Source: Oidiodendron maius Zn (Eukaryota > Ascomycota > Leotiomycetes > Myxotrichaceae). Taken from it: a stretch of 64,000 bases of DNA. This document shows positions 22,494 through 33,093 of the stretch, one piece after another. The position numbers and the translations under genes are program-made. The notes below the pieces were generated by a model. That model had not been told where the DNA came from. It made no database searches and saw only the letters and a program-made list of their open reading frames with translations. The stretch's first letter is position 1. Every line of letters begins with the position of its first letter. The stretch covers positions 868,001 to 932,000 of the forward strand of contig KN832877.1 in assembly GCA_000827325.1 (NCBI GenBank), in the 5' to 3' direction.

Positions 22494-23432
22494 CTTGGTA
22501 GGATAGAGGTTCGATGTGTGCGTGTATGGTATTTACTTGAAGGTTAATTTTGATGGTAATGGTAGAATGTTTGAAATGGACGGGGAACCCCTCCTTTGTA
22601 TCACGGGAGACGATATCGCTTACCGTACAGAACCCCTCTTTCTCATCCTCCCACTTTCATTCGCTGATGCTATCTTTATATTCAATCTGATGTCGCCTGA
22701 AACCCTCCTTGCATCCGTGCTATTGATTGCCGAGAGGCATTATTTTAATACTCGGGTTGACTGCACAAACATATTAATGGATTCATCCACGCTGCCGCTT
22801 GCCTTCATTAAACATTGCTTATTCTGTACTTTGATACTTTATATATATGTAATTTTATACGTTCAGGACTGCCCCGTAAGGGAGAAATAACTCACTTTCA
22901 CCCTCCCACTAAGTGTGTCACGTATAATAGTGCATTCAATACTAGAAGAGAAAGCAGTGGTAGGAAATAAGGCTAAATGTATGTAATAGGGCTGTTCTCG
23001 AGAGTACACACGAGGGAGCATTTTGGAGGGCTAGGAGGGCGGTGCCTATATATTATACTCATATTATACTCAAAATGGCCTCCCTTTAAGTTTAATAGTA
23101 AGCCATTAACTCACAGCATTTACTAGAAACAAATGATAAAGCAAAATAGAGGCAAAGAAAGGGGGTTTTTCTACAAGTTTACTAACTCACTAAGCTGCTA
23201 AGAGGAAATAAAGGAGTGAATTAAGAAATAGAGCAGCTTTGTAGGAGAGGACAAGTTAAATATACTCTCTAGAACTAGGCTTATAGCTGTAGAGGAGTAT
23301 TTAAATAATAGAATATATAGCTCTTAATTGTATAATGAGTACTGACACCATATTGTAGTGCAAGTAAAACATGCAATTTCATCTCGTCTAATATAGTCTG
23401 GTGGAGGTTGAAAATAACTTCCTTGCTCACTG
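22494..23432. other. AT-rich intergenic block
   Basis: About 0.94 kb without a recognisable gene. From about 22.9 to 23.4 kb it is strongly AT-rich, with local repeats such as ATATTATACTCATATTATACTC near 23050 (partial). It may be decayed repeat DNA, but no element family can be named. Confidence 0.4.
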
Positions 23433-24158
23433 TTAATTCTGGACGTCTAGTCTACGGAATAGGCCGTAGTGCTTTATACCGATCGTTTTCCAGCTTCCCA
23501 TTGCCTTGTCAATCACAAAGCCATTCCGCAGCCACGTTGTCACCGCCCTCTCCTGAGCCTGAGCACACACAAGACCTTTCCATTCCGGCAGTCCCTCTAT
23601 CCCAAAATTTGGGTTCTCACCCGCCCACTTCAATGCAGCTCGGATGAGAACATCCCCGAATTTCTTCCCTCGGAACTCCTTAACAACACAAAGCCTCCCT
23701 AGCTTCAGATATGGCTCCTTTCCATCATGAAGACTGGTGGCCCGGTCAACCTGGTGCTCAGGAGGCGGGCGACGAAAGAATAACTCTGATTCTTCTACCG
23801 GAGAATCTTCACTTGGAGCTTCGTAGCTGGCCTCAGGCTCCGGATGCGGGATATGTGGGTAGGGAACAAGGCGTATGGTACCGATAGGATGTCGCTTGGA
23901 GCCTTCGGGTGTAGGGTCCTCTGGAGCCGGTGCGTAGATTACCCAGTGATAGGATCTTGCGTCGTCCGGATCAAGGTGATGGGGCAGAGAAATAGCCTTT
24001 TGTTCTTGAACGAACACCATTTCGCGAACAGTCATTGCATCGCACAGGACGCGGGGAATTGATGTTGGCTGTTGAGAAGCCGGAATCCTACGGTTGTAGG
24101 CGCACAGCAGCTCCCCTGGCGGGGCTTGGAAAGCAACAACGGGCTCAAGCGTCGTCAT
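23433..24158 (-). CDS. GNAT-family acetyltransferase (Gna1-like fold)
   Basis: A single exon encodes 241 residues from the ATG at 24158 (MTTLEPVVAFQ). The reading frame extends further upstream but without an in-frame ATG nearer the domain. The fold begins with MTVREMVFVQEQKAI, and HWVIY and IGTIRLVPYP strands follow. An acidic Pro-rich insert of about 45 residues precedes LKLGRLCVVKEFRGKKFGD, the acetyl-CoA binding loop. The end reads RNGFVIDKAMGSWKTIGIKH. The order resembles bacterial ElaA/fungal GNAT proteins. The substrate is unknown. Confidence 0.85.
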   Translation of the reverse strand: MTTLEPVVAFQAPPGELLCAYNRRIPASQQPTSIPRVLCDAMTVREMVFVQEQKAISLPHHLDPDDARSYHWVIYAPAPEDPTPEGSKRHPIGTIRLVPYPHIPHPEPEASYEAPSEDSPVEESELFFRRPPPEHQVDRATSLHDGKEPYLKLGRLCVVKEFRGKKFGDVLIRAALKWAGENPNFGIEGLPEWKGLVCAQAQERAVTTWLRNGFVIDKAMGSWKTIGIKHYGLFRRLDVQN

Positions 24159-24937
24159 GTTAAGAATGTCGTGAAGGAGTGAACATGGAGAAGTGCGGGG
24201 AGGAAATCCACCATCAAAGCTATATTCCCTGAAAGGTGAATCGGAAATTTGGATTTGTATAATACCAGGTCCTATGCAGCTACGATGAAAATAAGCCATG
24301 ACCGCAGGGTTAGTCACACCGATAGCCACATACAAAAAGCTTCCATTTCCCACCTAGATCTTATGGAGGTCATAAGTAGAAATTAAATTTTTGGGGACAT
24401 TTGTGGCTTACATAGCTCTTTCCATGCCAATTCCCAGTTATTATTGCGGTCACATTTTGGGGAGGGGGTTAGTATCCCGAAAGAAATGTTTAGAACATTA
24501 ATTGGCGAGTTGCTCGAGGCTCAGCTGGCCTCCACGCCCAGAATCTTTTGGACAGCATCATCTGCAAAAGTCCCACTCACGCAATTCCGAATTTTTTGTT
24601 CCTCGCGCCTAAAGGACTCCTGAACATGACACACAACCCAAGAGGTAGTGTTGCAACAAGGTTATATTTGTTGTAAATGAAGCTGCTCTGCCTCTGGTAG
24701 GAGTTCGCAGGACTGCCGCAAAACTCGGCCGGATCTAATATCTCTCCGTCCATCATATTCAAATACCTCCGTTTGCCTTGAAGGCGTACACAAGTTCACA
24801 CCTACATACCTCACACACAGTTGTCATAATGGTATCTACTACACCAAGTGGTGAATCTCTGTTGCCTTGTTTGCTGTTGCTGTTGTTGGCCGCCGAATTT
24901 CTGCGGCACTCGTCCTCTATTAAAGGAGGAATAAGAA
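24159..24937. other. intergenic, no gene seen
   Basis: This region between the GNAT gene and the decayed DUF7730 locus shows no credible coding frame. A CTG/TTG-rich patch at about 24850-24890 creates spurious Leu- or Gln-rich frames on both strands. Confidence 0.4.
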
Positions 24938-25609
24938 AGACGAGCCGGCCTGCACAGCCCTCCACCAGACGACATTACCAAAAGACGAAGGACGGCTCTC
25001 ACTGTAGACTTACTGAACATCTCGTATGCGTCGCCCCAACCGGAGTGCTCCCTTCTCTCAAAGCTGCCGGTTGAATTGCGGCAACAGATATGGAGTGAGG
25101 TGCTTGGGAAATATCACCATTCATCTCACCTCCAATGGAATATCGAGACCCTTCGATCACGCCGTCTGTAGCTCTGAAGAGCCAGAAAGTTGCAAGCTAG
25201 TCTTAGATGGGATGGGAATATTCAATGCCTTGGTCAACCGGCTAGGCAGAGCAGAGCAAAGCCTCAACTGCTCTCGATCCTCCTTACCTGTCGTCAGCTG
25301 TAAGTCCCTAGCTTAACACAGTCAGTTTATTTACACAAAACCTAACATTTCAACAGATATTCAGAGGCAATACATCACCTCTATGAAAGCAGTACTTTTG
25401 TGACCGCAGATCACTACGTTGTCCGCTATCTTCCTCATATTCTTCTTCCTCAGCGCGTCAACACTATTCGCTCATTTCGATTCTTGTGGCATTACTTTGA
25501 GTCGCCGCCTTTACCTCCTGTACAGGGCCGTAAGGCAAAAATAGCTCACTTCAATAATATAGTTCGGAATACAGTCTGGGAAAATATTGCTGAGATGCAA
25601 TCTTTGTAA
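24938..25609 (+). pseudogene. decayed DUF7730-type gene
   Basis: The pattern of this fungal domain is present but split over two frames. One frame reads LLSKLPVELRQQIWSEVLG, the typical opening. The sequence then matches better in the next frame (NITIHLTSNGI, DHAVCSS). It returns to the first frame at ILLTCRQ, which splices across a 57-nt GT-AG intron (25300-25356) to YSEAIHHLYESSTF and continues LLPQRVNTIRSF to a stop at 25609. Two in-frame stops (TAG, TGA) lie at about 25166-25174 in the first frame. No ATG opens the first frame downstream of a stop near 24935. So the gene lacks a start and has at least two frame changes. An unrecognised intron could explain part of this. Function of DUF7730 proteins is unknown. 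Confidence 0.55.
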
Positions 25610-26039
25610 TATTTAGAGGTAAGGCTTGTTGTCCCTTCCTATCTCTGGGGAAATATGAGCACGGATCAAGCAAAAAACGCTTGTGAAGCCTTGGACGGCG
25701 ATCACCCGTCCTAGATATTTCGAGCTCATAACCACATGTCGCTATCTGTCGGACGAAGCACCATGAAAGGCACTTCCTTGTCGAATTCTACGGGCTGAGA
25801 GGATCTAGATTCAAATTTAAAAATTCAGCACATAATCAAGCATAGATCTTTAGTTTGTCATAAAAAATTGGTGGCACAATACGCGTCCCTCTCCCATGAC
25901 ATGGATAGCCCAAACTCCGCCGCATGTAGACGCAATTACCAATGCGCTGTATGCATGCAATCCCGCTATCGCAAGTATTCTTAATAATCCATAACTCTAT
26001 ACGCCCTCGTATATCTATAGCACAAATATTTGGCCTAGT
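25610..26039. other. intergenic, no gene seen
   Basis: About 430 nt of 3' flank for the neighbouring loci, AT-rich toward 25860. Nothing further is seen. Confidence 0.45.
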
Positions 26040-26975
26040 TCAAACTTCAATAAGATCCGGAACACTCGGGCCAACTCCTCTGAGCAGGACGATTTTGTTG
26101 CCGCTAACAAGGGCGTCGCCGACCTTCTCATTGAACTCTAATAATCGTCCTCCTTCAACATGGAAGACTCGGAGTTTGTCCTTCTCGTTGGTCCCTTGAT
26201 TGTTCACGTTTTCTACTTGCAGGCTTTTCGCTGCGGCATCCAGAACCCGCCCGATCACCCATTCTTTAGAGTAGAAGAAGCCACCGGACGGGAATTTCGA
26301 GGTCGTGGTTGCCGCCTCTGCCTCCACGGATAGATATATTCGTTTTTCAGGTGGTATCTTGCTGTCTCCTTTCGCAGTCTTCTTCAGATTGTTCACAGCT
26401 ATTAGTCGCGCCGCTGCGGAACTTGGTTTTGGCTTTGGCAAAGATCGCTGGACATTGGCTCTCTGCGCAGTGCCCCAGGCCTTTAGTCTCCCAAATGCTA
26501 GCTTTGCCTTCTCTGCTTCGCTTCCAAATATGTTGACTCGTGCTCCGATCGGCACTAGATTCTTGCAATCGTGGTCCTCTTTCAATCGATGTTTTAGGCA
26601 GTAGTCTCGATTGCAGGAAGAGCAATGAACTGCAGTGGATAGACTTGTGCCAATAACAGTACTACACTTCGGCGACGCGCACGGCTTTTCGACTTCTGCC
26701 ATCGACTTGCCCGCACCAAGTGAGGGCTTTGTAAGGTTTGCCTTCCGCCGCCTTGCCGCCCATTCTCCAGCCTTGGGACAGCGGTGGCCAGTTTCAGATC
26801 GATGTTCGAGGCAAAAAGTCCCGCGGCAGGATTCGCAGCGGAATGGGAGAAAGTCGAGTTGGTTGCAGTAAGCATATTGGCAATGCGCCCCGATCAGGGT
26901 GGGGTCCTTCTCGTCCATCTTTATGAAGCTTGTCTCTTCCGCAGGGTCAGAGTTGGAGGCGGATGATGATGCCAT
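26040..26975 (-). CDS. CUZ1: AN1-type zinc finger protein, Cuz1-like
   Basis: A single exon encodes 311 residues from MASSSASNSD. Two AN1 zinc fingers are visible: CQYAYCNQLDFLPFRCESC with FCLEHR at about residues 32-62, and CASPKCSTV...CSSCNRDYCLKHR at about 98-135. A basic linker follows, then a C-terminal ubiquitin-like domain beginning IYLSVEAEAA and including FFYSKEWVIGRVLD. The same layout occurs in yeast Cuz1 and human ZFAND1, which bind Cdc48 and the proteasome and help clear proteins damaged by arsenite. The start at 26975 is the first sensible ATG. A palindromic GTCACGTGAC lies about 220 bp upstream. Confidence 0.88.
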   Translation of the reverse strand: MASSSASNSDPAEETSFIKMDEKDPTLIGAHCQYAYCNQLDFLPFRCESCRGTFCLEHRSETGHRCPKAGEWAARRRKANLTKPSLGAGKSMAEVEKPCASPKCSTVIGTSLSTAVHCSSCNRDYCLKHRLKEDHDCKNLVPIGARVNIFGSEAEKAKLAFGRLKAWGTAQRANVQRSLPKPKPSSAAARLIAVNNLKKTAKGDSKIPPEKRIYLSVEAEAATTTSKFPSGGFFYSKEWVIGRVLDAAAKSLQVENVNNQGTNEKDKLRVFHVEGGRLLEFNEKVGDALVSGNKIVLLRGVGPSVPDLIEV

Positions 26976-27633
26976 CTTGAATATGAAGTTGAGAGCTAAA
27001 TATATAGCAATAGCATGTGCTAGCGGAGGCAAATAATCAGCGTATTTCTCGTGAGCGTAGGGCAGGCAGGATGTGAAGCGTCACGGCGGCAAGGCTGGGA
27101 GCTGGCTGACACATTGCCCCTGGACGATTCGAGAAGTACAGCCTTGGCACTACTCCATAAGCAGCTAGCCCCCAGTCGACTAGGCTAATTGAAGGTCACG
27201 TGACGAGAGCCATTGGGAGTTTTATGCATAGATCAAAAGTTCTACTGCAGATGGTTTAAATCAGAGAGGAATAAGCTCTTGTTTGTGGAAAAGGACGAAA
27301 AATCCCTTTCCCACTAGTTGTCTACTTTGACTTTTTATCTAGACTGTTTCGGATAGCGCTGAAGTACACGAATTTGGTCACCTAGGACGATGCCGTAGGT
27401 TACAAATATCCGTTGAAAGCCGCATTGCACTGTCATTACCGGTCGAGATATCGCATCCATGAAACTCACCAGAAGAGCCTAAGCTCTACACCGGTCCTAG
27501 TAAAAAAGAACTGAGGCCTCTATAACAATGCCAGAATGGGGAGTAGTGAGAAGCGAGTTCCAAAACGCCGTGCTCCCGATATAAGGTAAGAACGGTTTCT
27601 CTCTCGATCACATGCTATAAATCTTTCGCCTTC
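26976..27633. promoter_or_regulatory. upstream region of CUZ1-like gene
   Basis: A 658-nt interval between two minus-strand genes. It carries GTCACGTGAC and no recognisable coding sequence. Confidence 0.4.
27195..27204. promoter_or_regulatory. palindromic E-box GTCACGTGAC
   Basis: A perfect 10-bp palindrome with a CACGTG core lies about 220 bp upstream of the CUZ1-like start. It is a candidate bHLH (Cbf1/SREBP-type) site. Binding is inferred only. Confidence 0.4.
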
Positions 27634-28544
27634 TCATACATTTTTCTTGTCTTCCCGTCCCAGTTTGGCCTCGCGACCCATTGACGAGCTGCCGCCAACA
27701 GCAGACGGCCCTCCGAAAGCCTCAAATCCCTTGTGGAAGACCCACTCAACACTCTTCTCAACAGGCTCATCGAATAAAAACGGCAGTGCCGGCACTGCTG
27801 AAAGTCCCAGCCCTATGGGGCCCCAGGTTCGGAGTCTGACGTTCTTGACGCCTTTCATGGCTACGCTGCTGTAGCGAACAATGGAGTGGATAGTAAATGC
27901 AGGGAGTCCCATGGAGGCAATGCCCTGAAATACCGCTCGCTGAGCCATAACTGTACGATAATCGTCCAGAGGGCTGATAGTACCGGGCGTGGGTTGTAAT
28001 TCGTTTGCAATAGGAGTAGATGTCAAATCTGTTTTGGCGTCGTTGTAGTGTTTCTGCTGAGCTTCGCGAGGAAGCTCTGGATGAAGTATCCTCTGGTTGC
28101 TGCAGTACGCTTTATATCCTTCATGTGCTACATCTCCAACTAAATATGCCCACGAGATTCCATACGCTGCTCGGACAACACCAGGAGACGCGACCGGTCG
28201 AAAGGATTCGCCAATATCAGATGTATAAGCCACATATCTCTGCGCTGATAGCAGAGCTGTCCTTATCCGACTGGCATAGGCTGCATATCGAATATTGCTC
28301 TCGGTAGATTGAGGTGCCCTGTGAATGACTTAGTCAAAGGGCATGGCCCGTGGAGGAACTGGCATGGCAAGCTTAAACTCTCTCATATTCTCATAGCATA
28401 CCTTCCATCATATAATTCGTCATAGAAGTTTTCATCCTTATCTGCCTTATCCACAAGCTTCTGCAAAGTTGGAGAGAGTTGTTTGCGTTCCGGTGTGTCC
28501 TCAGGGAAGGGGCCACGGCCTTTGTCTGAATCTTTGCCCGGCAT
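27634..28544 (-). CDS. mitochondrial fission process protein 1 (MTP18-like)
   Basis: Exons 28544-28402 and 28318-27634 join in frame across an 83-nt intron to give 275 residues. The N-terminus (MPGKDSDKGRGPFP) is hydrophilic. The MTP18 core begins at NIRYAAYASRIRTA, continues with YTSDIGESFRPVASP and RAAYGISWAYLVGDVAHEGY. The second half has RAVFQGIASMGLPAFTIHSI and a hydrophobic LPFLFDEPVE segment. MTP18 is an inner mitochondrial membrane protein needed for normal mitochondrial fission in animals; the fungal form is less studied. It is transcribed divergently from the ATP synthase subunit K gene with about 320 bp between starts. Confidence 0.9.
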
Positions 28545-28864
28545 CTCCGGATTATCAAGCGTATGGGTAGCAGGAATGAATGCGGTATAACAAAGTATCG
28601 GAATTACGTTGGTGAAACTTATTCATCAATTGTTGTCCAAGTTAGACACAGAGTTGAGCTGTGTCTCCGTCCTCATGTTCATCGGCAGTATCCGGGGAAT
28701 GACGCGCGCCCGGAAAATCGACGGCCATCAGCGGCTGCGCTTAGATCTCGCCTAGTCTTTGAATCCGAAGCTCTACCTAGAGACTTCACACCCCTTTGAA
28801 GTCAATCCACTCACACTCCCTATTTCCGTCCTGCTCAGCACATTCCAAGCTTCAATCCGTCAAG
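28545..28864. promoter_or_regulatory. divergent promoter MTP18/ATP19
   Basis: A compact 320-bp interval separates the divergent starts of two mitochondrial membrane protein genes. It could allow coordinate expression. No specific site was identified. Confidence 0.45.
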
Positions 28865-29292
28865 ATGGTTGCAATGTACAATATCGCCGGTCGCCAGATT
28901 GGCTCACACTGGGTATAAATAAGTCTACTCTCTCCCGGCAACGCTGGTCAAATTCTGCACTCTCGAATTGACCAAATCGGAGCCTTCCCACGCTATAAAC
29001 CTTCAGCTAACAAATTTGGATCGATGAATAGCTTGCGATAGCGACGCTTACAGCCATTACCAGCCTCACATTTGCCTCGACTGGCGGCTCGTCAGCCAAA
29101 AAGACCCAAGGACCACCGATCAATGCTCAAAGTCCCGATGAGGAGAGCTTCATCAAGTATGATAATCACCCAAATCCCATTTTAAAACCCGTCAGATTCC
29201 CGCTGACATGATAAAGGGAATTCCTGAAGAATGCCGAGGGTGGTGAGAAGGGAAGCAGCGCGGACGCTGCCAAAAAGGACGCCAAACGATAG
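28865..29292 (+). CDS. ATP19: ATP synthase subunit K
   Basis: Three exons (28865-28912, 29032-29156, 29217-29292) give 82 residues. The first exon reads MVAMYNIAGRQIGSHW, a near-diagnostic opening for subunit K. A hydrophobic helix LAIATLTAITSLTFA follows, then KKTQGPPINAQSPDEE, the conserved matrix segment, and the end EEFIK-like ESFIKEFLKNAEGG with a lysine-rich tail. Subunit K sits in the membrane part of the F1Fo-ATP synthase and supports dimerisation. The gene is far too interrupted for simple open-frame detection. Splice joins are all in frame. Confidence 0.92.
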
Positions 29293-30117
29293 AGCAATGT
29301 GACGATGTTTGGAATAGAATGGTCGGGCTCTCTGTAGCGGATCCTTCTCCGATGTGTACATATAGGAAGGGGTCATAGAATCAACGAATTACCCTGCAGA
29401 TGGGATCTAGACTTATTTCGGAGAAGCACGATGTGACATCTATTCCATCACCGTGGAATACAGAGGGGCGTCCGGAATCTCTGGTAATACTGTTCAGTCA
29501 CCCTTCAATCCACCACCTGTTGGATATAACCTAGTTCGGTGAGCCGTGGGAGCATATCAGTTTTCAAACTCTTCATTCCAAGGCTCATTTATCACCAATA
29601 CCCATTTGACACTCTGGACACGATAAGCTGAGATCACCCCGCGTCACTCGGAATGGAATCCAATCACATTCTCTAATTGTGAGCTAGTGCGTCTATTTTG
29701 CGTTACAGGATTGAAATACAAGGCCATCAAAGCCTACGGGAATTGATCACCATAAGCGACGCGCATCCACCAACACCACTGGATCTAACCTCTACCCGGG
29801 TGGGCAATTGCACCCTTGTCAGATCATTCCTAGAGGCACTTTCAATCCTCGAAGCTGATTGAAGCGACCGAAATAACCGTAAGTTCAACTAAGCTCCTTC
29901 CTCTAGGCGTAAAAAAAGTGCGAGCGGTCCCACGTGATGATAATACAGGATCGCCTCCCACTGCTTAGCCACCATCAGCCTCCGTAAGCTTCAGGTATTA
30001 ATGTACATGAATCTCCTTTATTATATACATACCACATGGTATTCAAGCTTTGACCTCCGCTCGTTCATGCATGTTGTACAGTAGGTTGAATTTCTGTTTC
30101 GGGTTTCCCGGTTAGGA
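29293..30117. other. intergenic, no gene seen
   Basis: An 825-nt region upstream of the lactonase-like gene. A CCCACGTGATG box is at about 29932. No convincing coding frame. Confidence 0.4.
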
Positions 30118-31457
30118 ATGCCCAGTTACTTCTTTTCTAAGAAACCAAAACCTGCCGGTTACGGCGTCAACAGCCCCACCAACAACGAGATGGCGACCAT
30201 AACAAATGAAAACATTCCTGTGTTTCAGACTGAAGTTCAGGTACGGTTTCCAGTACGATTTATTAGCAGCATTCTAACCGTGACAGGTCATTAGCAGCAT
30301 AGAGGAGAGCGATGGTGCAGTGAAGTGAGTTTACACATGGCAGCCAAGTAAGCAGATCTGATATAACATTGCAGGCCCTCAGGACCCCCAGACCAAATCA
30401 ATCTCATACAATATGATGTCTCATTTAGTCATATCGTCGGCACCTCGCCATCTCACTCCCTCCTCATATCTACGGCCGGAAATACGAACAACCCGTTCTT
30501 CCACGAGGCCTGCGTGTTCATCCCCAACCACGATGAACTATATATCACATCAAACCTTCTTCAGGCCACCAATAGTGCTAATTTCCCCACTATTCTTATC
30601 TCCAGGGTAAAGTTAGACCGGACCCCAGAAAGCAACTATGTACACTCCGTACACTGGCAAAAGTTGCGACCTCCGCAAGGCATTGACATGCCGAAAGGAG
30701 GAGTGAACTTCGACGACGGAATCCTTTTCTGTGCTCAAGGCTCTCCACTTGCGGGGACCGGTGGAATCTACCTAATGCCTCGGAATGCACCGCCTCACCC
30801 CGTTGTTACCAACTTCCATGGTCGAGACTTCAACTCTGTGAACGACATAGTCATGGCCAAAGATGGCACTCTCTGGTTCACGGATCCTTGTTATGGATAT
30901 GACCAGGAGTTCAGACGGAAACCGAAACTCCCCAACCAAGTGTATAGATACGATCCGCAGAATGGTAATATTAGAGTTGTGGCCGATGGCTTTGGGCGAC
31001 CTAATGGCATCTGCTTTAGTCCAGATGAGACGGTTCTATATATCACTGATTCTGATTTGATACACGGTGATGGACATAAAGACTTGACAAGGTGAGTATC
31101 TTCTATATAAACATAGACAATTATCTGATTTATTCTAGGCCGGCCACTATTTACGCCTTTGATGTTATAATATCATCAGGTGCTCCGTTCTTGGCAAATC
31201 GGAGGGTCTTCGCATACGCTGCCGTTGGATCTCCCGATGGAATCAAGTGTGATATCTACGGGAATGTGTATGCTGGATGTGGTGATGGAGTAGAGGTTTG
31301 GAGTTCCGGTGGATTTCTAATCGGCCGAATCCTGGTGCCCGGCGGCGTCTCCAACTTCTGTTTTGGCCAAGATGGTGAGATGTTCCTCTGCTCAGAGCAG
31401 AATCTTTGGAGACTACAGCTGGGCCCAACAACCAAGGGAGCTTTGCTTGGTATCTGA
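30118..31457 (+). CDS. SMP-30/gluconolactonase-like lactonohydrolase
   Basis: Four exons (30118-30240, 30287-30324, 30375-31091, 31139-31457) give 398 residues in frame. The beta-propeller core shows NDIVMAKDGTLWFTDPCYGY, GFGRPNGICFSPDETVLYIT, and GSPDGIKCDIYGNVYAG. These are the metal-binding and repeat positions of the SMP-30/lactonase family, with Asn and Asp ligands in FNSVND and RPNG. Enzymes of this type open sugar or other lactones using a divalent metal. No signal peptide is evident, so it is probably cytosolic. It converges with the AYR1-like reductase, 205 nt apart. Confidence 0.9.
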
Positions 31458-31661
31458 ACTGGGTTGGATTTTACCAATTTCAGCTACACAATCCCAGTAT
31501 AGATGCATAGACTAGTCAACAACGTAATGGCTACGGAGGTTCTGGGGACATGTCGCGGGAAATAGTCTTAAATGTTTGATATTAGAGTGAGGGCTTCCTT
31601 AGTAGCGATACCCACGGCAGAATATAGAATGATCAAGCCTTACGTCTGCAATACTCCAATC

Positions 31662-32648
31662 TCATTTAGCCTTCTGTGCGGCTTGTATCTTTGCCTTCAC
31701 CTGTGGCATCTTAAACCGGGTTGGAAGGACAGCCAGAAGATCCTACATCAACTAAGCACAGGTACATCAAGTGAGGGCCAATACATACAAAGAAGGTAGC
31801 CCATAGAAACGTATCAAGGAACCACATCAAAAAAGCAGACCCTCCGACCCATGGAATGAATGTCGGACTCCGTTTCAGAACATTCTTTACTACAGCTCTA
31901 GCATAATCGTCAGCACTTTGTCCATCGTCACCAGTAACCTCGCCGCTTTGGACGATGTTAATTTCTTCTACGGCCGGTGCATAGATAGAGGTAGATGACA
32001 GCGTTATAGATGAAGCATTCGCAAAGAATTTCGTCTTGACCACACCAGTAACAATACATATAGCTTTGACGTCAAATGGAGAGAGCTCGAATCTTAGTTG
32101 GGAGGTGAGAAGATGGATTGCCGCCTTGCTGGCATTGTAGTAGCCCTGCCAAGGCAATGGCATCTTCCCCGCAACGGAGCCAATATTAACGATCGTCCCC
32201 TTCGAAGCAATAAGGAGAGGTGAAAAGGCCTTGGTAACCTCAATGACTGCGAAGACATTGACCTCGAATAACTTCTTTGCTTCGGATATATCTGTATCTA
32301 GTAATGGTGATATATATCCTGATCTTCGTTAGACAGCTACTCTGGAAGGTGTCCGGGAATGATTCTTCAGGGTCAGATTCCCCACTTACCATACCCAGAA
32401 TTGTTCACAAGAATATCTAGAGTTCCTCCTGTAAGGGCACGCACGCTCTCCACAGCCTGCGCGATAGAATCTGCATCAACAACATCAAGGGGAAGAATTT
32501 CTAGACCCAGATTTTTAAGGTGCTGAACCTTGGCGAGGTTTCTTGCCGTGGCAAAGACTCTAAGGCCTTTGCGGTGAAACTCTTTGGCCAGGGCATCTCC
32601 AATGCCGCCCTCGCTGCACCCTGTTATCAAAACCGATTTAGGAGCCAT
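31662..32648 (-). CDS. AYR1-like NADPH-dependent acyl-DHAP reductase (SDR)
   Basis: Exons 32648-32390, 32318-31789 and 31742-31662 give 289 residues. The cofactor motif is LITGCSEGGIGDALAKEF, with NNSGYGY (NNAG-like) near residue 84, catalytic Ser in NIGSVAGKM and YYNASKAA with the catalytic Tyr and Lys. Phase-matched splicing replaces the apparent stop after exon 2 with a short tail ending VKAKIQAAQKAK. A hydrophobic WFLDTFLWATFFDLLAVL near the end may be a membrane anchor. Yeast Ayr1 reduces 1-acyl-dihydroxyacetone phosphate in lipid synthesis at the ER and lipid droplets. Other SDR substrates remain possible. Confidence 0.87.
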
Positions 32649-33093
32649 TTCAGGGTACCAATAATGCCAGAAAGTTCAAAGAAAAGACAAATTCAGGAGA
32701 GATGATGAAAGCGGGATTGAACTGGTGCAAAGCCGGGAAGCGTTCTTAAATAGGACAGTAAATCCAAATATCATTTATAGTGTTTCACAAACATGTTACC
32801 TCTTATTCCCAGTCGGCATGACAGTTGGCCCGATGGAAGCTGATCGGAGACGTCGCCCGGCAAAAAGTATCCGAGATAATTAATCCTCGTGCACGCAGAG
32901 AAGTTCCCTCGAAGACGTAGAGCCACTGGCACTGGCCAAATCGATATTCATATGATGTGCAATAGCTGTACATAAAATATTGTAGCATGATTGTGGGAGG
33001 AAAGTTGTAGTCCACCGGTCGTTGCAAGACCTCGGCTCCACAAACGCGCTCAAGGATTCGTATCAACCTCACGACTTCCCCCAAAACCCCGCA
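32649..33093. other. intergenic, possible relic promoter
   Basis: A 445-nt region between the reductase start and the thymidylate synthase copy. No gene is seen. Confidence 0.35.

Noticed and set aside
24811-25020. Gln-rich minus-strand frame opposite the DUF7730 region
   Set aside because: It comes from a CTG/TTG-rich patch and has no homologous pattern.
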